DNA of 64,000 nucleotides from Novipirellula artificiosorum (GTDB lineage Bacteria > Planctomycetota > Planctomycetia > Pirellulales > Pirellulaceae): contig NZ_SJPV01000001.1 in the NCBI RefSeq assembly GCF_007860135.1, forward strand, positions 1,485,299 to 1,549,298, in the 5' to 3' direction. Of this stretch, positions 37,681-46,502 are shown one piece after another; the first letter of the stretch is position 1; each line of letters starts with the position of its first letter. The notes below the pieces were generated by a model. The model had not been told where the DNA came from, did not search any database, and saw nothing but the letters and a program-made list of their open reading frames with translations. The translations under genes were made by a program, and so were the position numbers.

Positions 37681-38009
37681 CCGTTCCGATCGAGACTGTA
37701 CTTTTGAACCCCTTTGCCGGTCGCATTCATGTCGGCTGCGGTGACAGCGATCACCGAACGTGTACTGAGATTTGCCACTCGAGCGCCCCGTGGAACCGAA
37801 GGCCGCAGCACGGTCTCATCCTACCGCTGGACCGATGACAAAAAAATGGTGGAATTACCAAGAAACTCGGTCGTGGTTGGGATCCTTGGCGAAACTTTGC
37901 AAAGTGGTGGTGGTTTCAATTCTAATCAGCTTGCCGCGAATCGATCCAAAGGGTCCAAGAAGGCAGGCCATCCTGTCGTTCTACACTACTCTTTCGGGGA
38001 AACACGTCA
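37681..38009. other. Intergenic region between the PSCyt/PSD1 gene and a glycine-rich exported protein
   Basis: 329 bp. Overlapping short frames exist but none has domain features or a good ribosome binding site, and they run into the next gene. No terminator is recognised after the cytochrome gene. Confidence 0.4.
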
Positions 38010-38909
38010 ATGAAAATGAAACACATCGTGGCTAGCTTCTTTGCTGTCGCAGCCTTGGCTTTAATGGTGGGCGACGCGTGCGCTCAAGGTGGTCGTGGTG
38101 GCGGACCGGGTGGCGGTGGCCCCGGCGGAGGAGGTTTTGGGGGACGAGGTGGCGGCCCCGGTGGGGGTGAATCGAGTAGTGGTGAAGCCATGGTCGGACT
38201 GCTGAGAATCGAAGAGGTCCGCGCCGAGTGTGAGCTCATGCCCGATCAAGAGGAAGCGTTGAAGAAGATTCAGGACGACAGTCGAACCGAACGGCCCGAT
38301 TTTGATTTCCGCAACGCGAGCGAAGCGGAACGAACCAAGTTCTTCGAGAAGATGCAAGAGGAACGCGCCGAGCGGGCAAAGAAAATCGAGGGTCAGTTGG
38401 ACCAAGTGCTGATGCCTGCCCAGATGAAGCGTCTGAAGCAAATTGCGCTGCAGGTGCGAGGCGTGGGTGCGCTCAGCGACCCCGAGATTCAGAAGGAACT
38501 CGAAGTAACCGATGCTCAAAAGAAGGAAATGGAAGAGGTTCGCACTCGAGTTCAGGAAGAGATCCGGAGCAAGATGCAAGAGCTGATGCAATCGGGTGAT
38601 CGTGATCGCGAAGCGATGCAAGAAGCGTTCTCCAAGGTTCGCACCGAAATTGAAGACAAGGTTTTGGCGGTGCTGACTTCGGACCAAAAGGCCAAGTTCG
38701 AAGAGATGAAGGGCGAGGCCTTTAAAATGCCTGAAGGCGTTCGTGGAGGCGGATTCATGGGCCGTGGCGGTGCACAAGGTGGTCAAGGCCGTGGCGGTGC
38801 ACAGGGTGGTCAAGGCCGTGGCGGTGCACAGGGTGGTCAAGGCCGTGGCGGTGCACAGGGTGGCCAAGGTGGCCGTGGCGCACGACGTCCCGCTGGAGCC
38901 GGCAATTAG
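38010..38909 (+). CDS. Exported glycine-rich protein with a Spy/CpxP-like helical core
   Basis: 299 residues: a signal peptide ('VASFFAVAALALMVGDACAQ'), a Gly-rich segment, a long alpha-helical, charged core (about residues 55-235) with repeating 'LMPDQEEALKKI' and 'LEVTDAQKKEMEEV' motifs similar to the LTxxQ motif of Spy/CpxP periplasmic chaperones, then four copies of a 9-residue Gly/Gln repeat. A similar helical protein is encoded at 54084-54617. A role in periplasmic stress or protein chaperoning is inference. A strong terminator follows the gene. Confidence 0.72.
   Translation: MKMKHIVASFFAVAALALMVGDACAQGGRGGGPGGGGPGGGGFGGRGGGPGGGESSSGEAMVGLLRIEEVRAECELMPDQEEALKKIQDDSRTERPDFDFRNASEAERTKFFEKMQEERAERAKKIEGQLDQVLMPAQMKRLKQIALQVRGVGALSDPEIQKELEVTDAQKKEMEEVRTRVQEEIRSKMQELMQSGDRDREAMQEAFSKVRTEIEDKVLAVLTSDQKAKFEEMKGEAFKMPEGVRGGGFMGRGGAQGGQGRGGAQGGQGRGGAQGGQGRGGAQGGQGGRGARRPAGAGN
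38760..38867 (+). repeat. Four tandem copies of a 27-bp in-frame repeat
   Basis: Units at 38760-38786, 38787-38813, 38814-38840 and 38841-38867, nearly identical, each encoding GRGGAQGGQ at the C-terminus of the glycine-rich protein. Copy number is likely to vary between strains. Confidence 0.92.
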
Positions 38910-38949
38910 CCAAACTCGGGACGCGACGAAGCGCTCCGTCGCTCCGATA

Positions 38950-38986
38950 GGGGCAGGCTCCGAAACGAGTCTGCCCCGTTTTTTTT
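38950..38986 (+). terminator. Rho-independent terminator after the glycine-rich protein gene
   Basis: Stem GGGGCAG (38950-38956) pairs with CTGCCCC (38971-38977), extended inward by CTC/GAG, and is followed by a run of T residues to 38986. It lies about 40 bp past the stop codon. Confidence 0.88.
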
Positions 38987-39044
38987 AGAAACTCGCAATG
39001 CCGTGATCAGACAGTTTCGAGCGCGGTTCCCTACCCTTCGCTGT

Positions 39045-41246
39045 TTAGCTTTCGCCTAGCCAATCGAACACCGATTGGCTCGCCAAACGCTCGCGGCGGA
39101 GACGCTGCTCGGGGTCGTCGTCGATCAAGCCGCCCAGTGGGATCAGACCGGTCGAGGGAGTCGACAATTCAATCGGCTGGTATTGTTCGAACGCTTGCAT
39201 GCGTTCGAAGCCCCGAGCGATTCGCTCACTGCCATCTTCGCTTGTCCATTGAAGCCGGTCGCTTTGACGATCCCATTGGCTGGCGGAATCATCGGTGTAA
39301 AGGTTGGCGATATCTTCGCCACCGTTGATTGCGAACGCTTCGATGGATTGGAATCCACGAGCACTTGCTTGATACCCGGGGCCATTGATCATCGAGCGGC
39401 TTGATGAAATGTTCATCGTGTCGTCGCCCACCGAATCATACAGCGATGCCGAATCGTGCCCGCCCGCCGTTGAGTAGGCATAGAGTCGCTCAAAACCGTA
39501 TGCAGCTTGAAACGTATCTTTGCTGCGCAGACTGGAGAATTGGGGTTTGACCGAGAGCGTGTCATCGCCTTCGGAGTCACTCAGAAAAGCATGGTCTTCG
39601 CCGCCCGCGTTGGCATGCACATAGATGCGATCGACTTGGTTGACTTGAAACTCAAATCCAACACCCGACAACCGTGCGCTGTTTGGCTGTGAACGCAAAA
39701 TGTCATTGCCAATCGAATCATAGAGCGTTGCTCGATCGGGACCGCCACCTCCGTCAAAAACGACCGATTCCACACCTCGTAATTCAATTTCGAAGGTGTT
39801 GGTCGACAAACGGCTGATCCCATCCGTCGTCGATCCCGGAAACAGGATCAGACGTTCGGCCTGGTTCGACCCAAGAATCTGTAGCGAGTCAGCGCCAGCG
39901 CCAACATCGATCGAGAACGGCGTTTCAGCGGATAGGGGCGAATCGAAACGATAAAGTTGACCAGCGTTACGAAGTTCGATTCCGTTGCGAAGGTCCAAGA
40001 CATACGAATCGTTCTCGTTCGAACCGAGAAAATGTTTCCCGTCAAAGTCAGCGAGGTTTGTGTCCACGCTCTCCGGCGCAGCGGTATCGTGATTCAAGGG
40101 ATGGATGGATGCTTGCAAGTCGATCACCGAGTAGGACACGCCCGTTTGCGGATCGGTCTTCGTTGCGGCTCCGTCATGCAGTCGGGCGAGGATGTCGTCA
40201 GCCGATGGTTCAAGGCCTTGGTCGATCATCGATTGACGAACCAGCATGGAGGCGGCAGCGATTTGCGGCGTCGCCATACTGGTTCCATCGAGCGTGGCAA
40301 AATCATCGATGTGTCCGTCCCATCCATAAACATGTTCGGGGACGGCGCTACGGATCGATTCACCGCTGGTGGCAAGCAAACCACTGGCGCGTTGCGAGAA
40401 AGAACTGAGCAGCCCCGTGTCGTCGACCGACCCAACCGCGACGACCGACTCGCTCGAAGCGGGAAACATCAAGGAAGTGTCATGAACCGAATGACCGAAG
40501 AAATTTCCTGCAGCGGCGAAGACCAAGATGTTGTCCTCACGCAGTAGTTGCAGTTCGTCTGCTAAGAGGCTGCGAGCTTCTGCCAAGTTATCGGCATTCA
40601 ACGCGGCTCCCACCGACAAGTTGACGGTGGTGATGGGCGAGTCAAAGCTGTTTCGATGCTCGTGAACCCACTTGAGCGACGATTCGATCCAGGCCAATTC
40701 TCCGCGACCGGCGTCATCGAAGACGCGAAGGGCAACCAGATCGGCTCCAGGAGCGACGCCGGAGAATCCTTCCGATTCGCCCGCCAGCAAGCCGGCGACG
40801 TGCGAACCGTGAAACCCAGCAGGGCCATCGTCGTAAGGATTCGAGTCGTTTTCGGCGAAATCCCAGCCGCCAACGACTCGGTACCCTGGTCCGAAACCAC
40901 CGCCAAGCGCGACATGATCCCATGCGACGCCGCTGTCGATGACTGCCACCGTCTGGCCATGGCCGTCCAAGGGCGTGGTTGCCGTGTCGGCAGCCAGGGC
41001 GCGAAGATCGGCGGCTTGTTCCAGGAGGTCCGGACGCTGGGTGTTCTCGCTCGGATGGATCGACGGCAGCAGCGGCTCGGTCGTGTCGTCAGCCGTGTCG
41101 ATGTGCAGCGGAAGGACTTCGAGCAACAGATCGCCCGGTAGACTGGCCGACAACGCATACCGCTCTTCGCAGGCTTGGATGGAATCGTCGGTCTCGAATG
41201 CGTTCCGATCGTGAAGGGAGGGGGCGTTTCTACGATTCGTCATCAA
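39045..41246 (-). CDS. Subtilisin-like serine protease (S8) with C-terminal repeat region
   Basis: 733 residues. The catalytic triad is intact: Asp104 ('VAVIDSGVAWD'), His146 ('FHGSHVAGLLAG') and Ser323 ('LDGTSMATPQIAA'), with oxyanion Asn248 ('AAAGN'). The N-terminus has no classical signal peptide but opens with 'CEERYALSASLP', a variant of the 'E.R.LLSA' segment that many planctomycete exported proteins carry. The C-terminal half has several diverged copies of a beta-rich unit ('HAFLSDSEGDDTL', 'DSASLYDSVGDDTM'), a calcium-binding or surface-repeat style. Probably a secreted protease; the substrate is unknown. It is transcribed alone. Confidence 0.93.
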   Translation of the reverse strand: MMTNRRNAPSLHDRNAFETDDSIQACEERYALSASLPGDLLLEVLPLHIDTADDTTEPLLPSIHPSENTQRPDLLEQAADLRALAADTATTPLDGHGQTVAVIDSGVAWDHVALGGGFGPGYRVVGGWDFAENDSNPYDDGPAGFHGSHVAGLLAGESEGFSGVAPGADLVALRVFDDAGRGELAWIESSLKWVHEHRNSFDSPITTVNLSVGAALNADNLAEARSLLADELQLLREDNILVFAAAGNFFGHSVHDTSLMFPASSESVVAVGSVDDTGLLSSFSQRASGLLATSGESIRSAVPEHVYGWDGHIDDFATLDGTSMATPQIAAASMLVRQSMIDQGLEPSADDILARLHDGAATKTDPQTGVSYSVIDLQASIHPLNHDTAAPESVDTNLADFDGKHFLGSNENDSYVLDLRNGIELRNAGQLYRFDSPLSAETPFSIDVGAGADSLQILGSNQAERLILFPGSTTDGISRLSTNTFEIELRGVESVVFDGGGGPDRATLYDSIGNDILRSQPNSARLSGVGFEFQVNQVDRIYVHANAGGEDHAFLSDSEGDDTLSVKPQFSSLRSKDTFQAAYGFERLYAYSTAGGHDSASLYDSVGDDTMNISSSRSMINGPGYQASARGFQSIEAFAINGGEDIANLYTDDSASQWDRQSDRLQWTSEDGSERIARGFERMQAFEQYQPIELSTPSTGLIPLGGLIDDDPEQRLRRERLASQSVFDWLGES

Positions 41247-41482
41247 ATCAAGCGATCCGCTTCGGGTTGAATAGGTGGCCCCTCGGACACGGTGGTCCGG
41301 GTCGAGCGTGACTCGGTGTTTCGGCGGCTGCCAAAGAAAGCCTAGATCGCAGACTCGCCCACCACCTACCTAACCCGACTTTCTCAACAACCAATCGATC
41401 GAGGTGGTCGGAATTGCCGACACAATATGACGAGTCGTCATATCTGTTACCGCGAAAGCTGGATTTGCGAGGCCTCCGACCG

Positions 41483-42133
41483 ATGTCGCTGCTGAAACTT
41501 TGGAATTCTCTGTGTGGGCGATCCTCTGAAGCGAAAAAACAACCGCTCGATGGTGGTCCTGACGAGAAGAGCCAATCGGCTGCCTCGACGGCCCAGGGGA
41601 CTCCGGAACGGGCGGCCAGCGAAAAGCTGGATCCCAAGCCCAGTCGCAGTCGGTTCGGATTGAACATCGGCTCAGGCCGGAACTCGGATTCGGGGCTCTG
41701 TAAGCTGCTGAAGCCGTTGGAAATCAACACGTTACTGGAAGTGGGCGTCGGTGATGGGGCGCGGGCGGTTGCAATCGTCTCGAGCCTTCAACGATCCCGA
41801 CCCGACGCGAAGTTGCGTTATGCGGCCATCGACCAGTTCGAATTGGGGGAGGGCGCGGTCACGCTGATGCAGTTTCACAAGCGAGTCCGGGCCGAGGGAA
41901 TCTCGCCACAAATCTTCCCTGACGCTGTCGACCAAGGGTTGATGCGGTTGTCGCACACCATCGGTCGAGTCGACGTGGTTGTCATGGGGTTGTCAGCGGA
42001 AAAGTGGCAAACTCCGCCAACGCTGGGGATGCTTCGACGGGTTTGCCATGAAAAAACCTCCATCTTTTACAGCGATGATGGCACCTGGAAATCGTACCAG
42101 CTGGTGTCGGATCGAGTCCGCAAAGCAGCGTAA
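41483..42133 (+). CDS. Methyltransferase-like protein of unknown function
   Basis: 216 residues. After a polar, Ser/Lys-rich N-terminal 80 residues, a Rossmann-like glycine motif 'LLEVGVGDGARAVAIVSSL' suggests a SAM-dependent methyltransferase fold, with 'YAAIDQFELGEGAVTLMQF' as the acidic second strand. The final strands are short and 'IDVVVMGLSAEKW'-like sequence replaces the usual catalytic NPPY/DPP blocks, so it may be an inactive or specialised member. It starts a three-gene plus-strand set with a HEAT-repeat protein and a small membrane protein. The ATG at 41483 is chosen over one at 41414. Confidence 0.6.
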   Translation: MSLLKLWNSLCGRSSEAKKQPLDGGPDEKSQSAASTAQGTPERAASEKLDPKPSRSRFGLNIGSGRNSDSGLCKLLKPLEINTLLEVGVGDGARAVAIVSSLQRSRPDAKLRYAAIDQFELGEGAVTLMQFHKRVRAEGISPQIFPDAVDQGLMRLSHTIGRVDVVVMGLSAEKWQTPPTLGMLRRVCHEKTSIFYSDDGTWKSYQLVSDRVRKAA

Positions 42134-42334
42134 ATCCATTTGAGAGCGGTTTGTATCGATCGTAGCGATTACGGAGTTCCGCGGGCGTGTTCGCCGATCA
42201 AATTGCCGGCATTCGCAACGATTTGACACCGTCCTAAGAGCTAGGTTTGGGAAGCAATTGTCATTGCCCCGAGGCGACACCCGCCTCGAGACGCAAGCTC
42301 GAGCCACCCGCTTCCTTTGATCGTCGTGATAACC

Positions 42335-43873
42335 ATGCAAGGACTTCAGCTTACCTATACACAATTGGCCGGTTCTTCAAATCGGGCGGCGGTCGACGTA
42401 CTTGTCAGCATGATCGATCATCCAAATCCGGCCACGCGGTTGATGACGATTCAAGCGCTGCTTCGTCGAAGTGAACCGGAGTGTGGCGAAGCCGTTTTGT
42501 CACGTTGGGAATCCTTGGACTTGGAATGTCGCCGTCATTTGCGCAACAAGAAAGATTGGATTGCACCGGCCATTGAAAATTCGCTTCAGCAGCGAGACGC
42601 GAATTTGGGGCGAGCGATCGCGGCGACCGAAACGTTAGGGGTCCAGGCGGCCGTTTGTCACTTGATTCCGATTGCGGAAATCCATCCCTCGGAGGTCGTT
42701 CGCGAATCGGCGACAAAGACGATTCTAGAATTGGTCCACCAATTGGGACGTGACGCAAGAGCCGAAAGGGGGCAGCCCTCCGTTCGGATGCCGATTCTTG
42801 CCAGGTTGGCCGAATCGGTGAAGCGATTTAGCATCCATCGAAATGAGGATTTGGTTGACGCGTTCTTGATGGTGTGCACGTGGGGTGATGCCGAGTTGCG
42901 TGATTTGATTGCCCCCGATTCGCAATGCCGGAATCGCATCGCCGAGCGATTGCATCGGACTTCGCGCGTCGGCATTGTCGAGTTGTTGACAGGGTTTCTT
43001 CATCGCCGAAGCGTCCCACCGTTTATCCTGAAAATTTTGGCCGATCGCCGTGATGAAGTCTATCGCGATTTCTACTTGCGAACGATTGGACACGAGCCTT
43101 CGCCGATTGTGCAACGGAACCTGGCCGAGGTTGGTATTCCAACTTGCTGTTTCGGTGATGCAAAGCTCATGGATCAAATTAGCCCAGACCACCGTGCCGC
43201 AGCGGTATTCGTTTACAACCAAGCACACGCGGACTTGATGGGGTACTTGCGAACCGTGGTCGCTGCGCTCAAGCGTGGCGGTCCTGGCGTCGTGACGGCA
43301 TCGGTGATTGGCTTGGGAAAGTGCGAAGTCCCGAACGTCAAAGTTTGGTTGCGGTCCGCAGTCGTCTTGGCCAGCGGTGACTCCGCCGCCATTCAGGCGG
43401 ATCCCAATGCTCAGCTTCTTGAAAATATGATCCAACTACTCGATCATCCCGACGCGGCTTTGGTCCGGATGGTACGACGAACGCTCGAACCCCTTCATGT
43501 GGATTCGATGTTGGACCGACTGCAAGCGTTACCAGCGGAACACCGGCGTGCGATTGGGCGAATTGTCTTGACCATTGACTCCGACGCAATCGCTCGGATT
43601 CGTGACGGCCTTCGTCATCCCGTTTTGAAGAAGAGACTCTCGGCGATCGCTGCGGCAGACGCCTTGGCTGCGGTCGATCTGCTAGGCGATGCCTTTGAGA
43701 GGATTTCGCGAGAAGATCACCAAGAAGCCCGCATGTTGGCTTGTGAAGTGATGGCGCATGCCGAAAGCACGCGTTCCTTGACGCTGTTGAAGGAGATGGC
43801 CGCGCTGCCGCCGTGTCCGGTCCGTGATGCTGCGATCAAAGCGCTCGAACATCGTGGCGCGTCGTTGGTTTGA
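42335..43873 (+). CDS. HEAT-repeat-like alpha-solenoid protein
   Basis: About 512 residues built of paired helices with periodic 'NPATRLMTIQALLRRSEPE', 'PSEVVRESATKTILELVHQL' and 'HPVLKKRLSAIAAADALAAV', typical of HEAT/armadillo solenoids that act as protein-binding scaffolds. No catalytic motif or membrane segment. Residues from about 180 to 350 are less clearly repetitive. The ATG at 42335 is preferred; one at 42317 is also in frame. It lies between the methyltransferase-like gene (201 bp upstream) and a small membrane protein (46 bp downstream), so an operon is plausible. Function unknown. Confidence 0.7.
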   Translation: MQGLQLTYTQLAGSSNRAAVDVLVSMIDHPNPATRLMTIQALLRRSEPECGEAVLSRWESLDLECRRHLRNKKDWIAPAIENSLQQRDANLGRAIAATETLGVQAAVCHLIPIAEIHPSEVVRESATKTILELVHQLGRDARAERGQPSVRMPILARLAESVKRFSIHRNEDLVDAFLMVCTWGDAELRDLIAPDSQCRNRIAERLHRTSRVGIVELLTGFLHRRSVPPFILKILADRRDEVYRDFYLRTIGHEPSPIVQRNLAEVGIPTCCFGDAKLMDQISPDHRAAAVFVYNQAHADLMGYLRTVVAALKRGGPGVVTASVIGLGKCEVPNVKVWLRSAVVLASGDSAAIQADPNAQLLENMIQLLDHPDAALVRMVRRTLEPLHVDSMLDRLQALPAEHRRAIGRIVLTIDSDAIARIRDGLRHPVLKKRLSAIAAADALAAVDLLGDAFERISREDHQEARMLACEVMAHAESTRSLTLLKEMAALPPCPVRDAAIKALEHRGASLV

Positions 43874-43919
43874 TTGTCATTTTTGTCGTTCGATTCCCTT
43901 ACCTCCCCCTGCGTGAACC

Positions 43920-44336
43920 ATGATGTCGATGTTCCTCACCGCGTTGATTGCCGAAACTCGGATGGCTGAGATTAGCATGCAATATAGTGAAACGACGGTT
44001 GACAGCGGGATGTCGGCCATTTGGCTGGTGCTCGCTGCCGCTATCTTGGTGGGATTGGTCTTTGCCGGATACCGCGTCTATCGCACTCACACTCAGTCCC
44101 TCAATTGCCCGAAGTCTTTGTTTGTCGAATTGTGTCGAGCGCACCGAGTCAATCGTGCGGGCACGAAGATGTTACAATCGATTGCAACTGCATCCGCGTT
44201 GGAACAACCGGCGAGCCTGTTCTTAGGCGAATCCTTGTTTGATGCTGCCGTTACCCAGGCCAAGGAAACCCTTCGCTTCAAGCCGGAACAGATCGCTCAG
44301 TTGAGCATGATTCGGCGACGTTTTTTTGAGGCATAA
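43920..44336 (+). CDS. Small single-pass membrane protein of unknown function
   Basis: 138 residues with one membrane helix ('AIWLVLAAAILVGLVFAGYRV', about residues 33-53) and a basic cytoplasmic C-terminal domain ('KSLFVELCRAHRVNRAGTKM', 'AQLSMIRRRFF'). No family recognised. The conserved-looking 'LFVELCRAHRV' suggests a folded helical domain. It directly follows the HEAT-repeat gene and may be its membrane partner; that is inference from position only. Confidence 0.6.
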   Translation: MMSMFLTALIAETRMAEISMQYSETTVDSGMSAIWLVLAAAILVGLVFAGYRVYRTHTQSLNCPKSLFVELCRAHRVNRAGTKMLQSIATASALEQPASLFLGESLFDAAVTQAKETLRFKPEQIAQLSMIRRRFFEA

Positions 44337-44348
44337 GCTCTGCACGCC

Positions 44349-46340
44349 CTAAAACGCATCTCGATCCGCATCACTCGGCATTCGCCAATCACCTCGTGGT
44401 GACAAGCTTACCGAACCGACCTTTGGCCCATCCGGCACACAGTTTCGCTTGAATTGGTTCTTGAAGAAACGGTCGAAGAACGTGGCGAGCGTTGCTTCGA
44501 TTGTCGCGTTGTCGTACGGTTGGCTGAACGAAGCGTGCTTTGCCAAGTACAAGATCTTTTTTCGATTGAAACCGCAGCGGACGAACTGATAGAGGAAGAA
44601 ATCGTGAAGCTCGTATGCGCCGATAGACGCTTCGGTTTCTTGCCGGATCGTCCCGTCGGAAGCCGGTGGCAGCAACTCGGGCGAAATCGGTGTGTCGGCA
44701 ACGCGATGCAACAATTGCGTGATGTCGCCGCTAAAATAGTGATCGGCTACAAACCGTACCAAGAACCGAACCAACGTTTTGGGGATCGAGGTATTGACGT
44801 TGTACATCGACATGTGGTCAGCATTGTAGGTGCACCATCCGAGCGCTTGCTCGCTCATGTCACCGGTACCCAGTACAAAACCACGACTCATCAGCAACAG
44901 GGTTCGAACGCGAGCTTGGACGTTTTCGAAGGTTAAATCCGTTGCTTTGGGTGAAACCTCGCTAAGTGCCTGTTGCAACGATTGGGGGGTTGTCTGTTCG
45001 TCAAGGGTGATGCCAAGTGGGCAATGGTCGATCGCGAAGAACGTGTCGAGGCAAAGTTTGCGAATGTCGATGGTGTCGCCGCTAATTCGGGTCAACTCGA
45101 TGAGTGAGTCGGCGCTTCGTTTGGTGTGTTCGGTGGTGCCGTAGCCCGGCATCGTGATCCCATGGATGCGTGTCCGTGGGATTCCGCTTGCGTCGCACGC
45201 CCGCAACGCCACCAACAGCGCCAAGGTGCTATCGAGCCCTCCGGAAATACCGATCGACAGCGGAGTACTCGCTGACAGACGGGACAACCGTTTGGTCAAC
45301 GCTGCCGTTTGGATCGCGAAGATCTCTTCGCAACGCGCTTCCAATTCGTCCGATTGCTTGGGAACAAAAGGCTGCGCGTCCACCTGGCGAAGCAGCGGTC
45401 GGTTCGGTGACGCGGTCACGCCATCACGACGTGGCAGTTCGATCGAACGGTAAACGGTTTGCAAGGACTGTTTTTCATCGTCAAACGATCCAATCACACG
45501 ACGATCGTGAGCGAGTTTCCCCAGGTCGACGTCGCAGGTGACGATTGTTTCCGTTTCGTCGGTGGGGGACGGATCATCCATGATCGATCTTCCTTCGGCC
45601 AAGATGAGTCCCGCTTCTGCGATCAAACAATGCCCGCCGAACACCAAGTCGCTGCTCGATTCACCGGGACCTGCGGACGCATAGGCATAGGCGGCGATAC
45701 AACGCCCTGATTGGCTGCGCAACAAATCGCGTCGCCATGCAGCTTTGCCGATGGTTTCATTGCTCGCCGACAAATTCACTAACACATTGGCTCCCGCAAG
45801 CGCCGCACGACTTGAAGGCGGAATTGGCGTCCACAAGTCCTCGCACAATTCCACCGCAATCACCGCAGGGTCGTGTTGAAACAACAGATCGGTTCCAAAC
45901 GGAATCGTTTGCCCCAGCAACTTGAGAGCCCCGGGGTCATTCTTGGAGGCGGCTCGAAAGTGGCGTCCCTCGTAAAACTCACGATAGGTGGGTAGGAACG
46001 ATTTTGGAACCATTCCTTGGAGCTGTCCCGCGTGAATGACCGCCGCAACGTTCATCAACGAGTCGTCAACCGCAACCGGCAAGCCTACGATCACCACCTT
46101 GGGATGCGAAAGACTATGTTGAACGATCGTGTTGAGTGAATCGATCGATGCGCTGAGCAGCGAATCGGTGGCGAACAGATCGCCACACGTGTACCCCGTC
46201 AATCCAAGTTCCGGAAAGACGACCAAGTCCGAGTCAACTTGTTCGACGATCCGGATGGTCGCCAAGGCATTCGCAGCCGGATTGGCAACACGAACAACAG
46301 GTGAAACGGTCGAGATTCGGTAGAAATCCTTAAAGGGCAC
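44349..46340 (-). CDS. nadE: Glutamine-dependent NAD+ synthetase
   Basis: 663 residues with an N-terminal nitrilase-type glutaminase domain (Glu in 'VVFPELGLTGYTCGDLF', Lys in 'VPKSFLPTYREFYEGRHF', Cys in 'AVELCEDLWTP') and a C-terminal NAD synthetase domain ('IGISGGLDSTLALLVAL', the ATP pyrophosphatase motif). It amidates deamido-NAD to NAD using glutamine-derived ammonia channelled between domains. The start is a GTG at 46340 placed by alignment with 'FYRISTVSPVVRVANP', the usual family opening; the ribosome binding site is weak. The stop lies 12 bp from that of the convergent membrane protein gene. Confidence 0.96.
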   Translation of the reverse strand: MPFKDFYRISTVSPVVRVANPAANALATIRIVEQVDSDLVVFPELGLTGYTCGDLFATDSLLSASIDSLNTIVQHSLSHPKVVIVGLPVAVDDSLMNVAAVIHAGQLQGMVPKSFLPTYREFYEGRHFRAASKNDPGALKLLGQTIPFGTDLLFQHDPAVIAVELCEDLWTPIPPSSRAALAGANVLVNLSASNETIGKAAWRRDLLRSQSGRCIAAYAYASAGPGESSSDLVFGGHCLIAEAGLILAEGRSIMDDPSPTDETETIVTCDVDLGKLAHDRRVIGSFDDEKQSLQTVYRSIELPRRDGVTASPNRPLLRQVDAQPFVPKQSDELEARCEEIFAIQTAALTKRLSRLSASTPLSIGISGGLDSTLALLVALRACDASGIPRTRIHGITMPGYGTTEHTKRSADSLIELTRISGDTIDIRKLCLDTFFAIDHCPLGITLDEQTTPQSLQQALSEVSPKATDLTFENVQARVRTLLLMSRGFVLGTGDMSEQALGWCTYNADHMSMYNVNTSIPKTLVRFLVRFVADHYFSGDITQLLHRVADTPISPELLPPASDGTIRQETEASIGAYELHDFFLYQFVRCGFNRKKILYLAKHASFSQPYDNATIEATLATFFDRFFKNQFKRNCVPDGPKVGSVSLSPRGDWRMPSDADRDAF

Positions 46341-46502
46341 AGCGCGCGTCGGAGGATAGGGTGTCGAAGTACACGTTAAAACGTGCGAAGGAGGAAGTTG
46401 GATTTCACGCTTTGGCGTGCAGGGATACGAGTGAGACGAAATCGCAGTGACGCCTTCACCACTGCCACTCGGTCGTCACGCTTTCACTCTGTTTATCGAT
46501 CG

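Noticed and set aside
37714-38035. Two overlapping short plus-strand frames before the glycine-rich protein
   Set aside because: No ribosome binding site or domain features, and both run into the following gene's signal peptide in other frames.
38760-38867. Tandem repeats as a CRISPR array
   Set aside because: Units are contiguous without spacers and encode an in-frame Gly-rich repeat.
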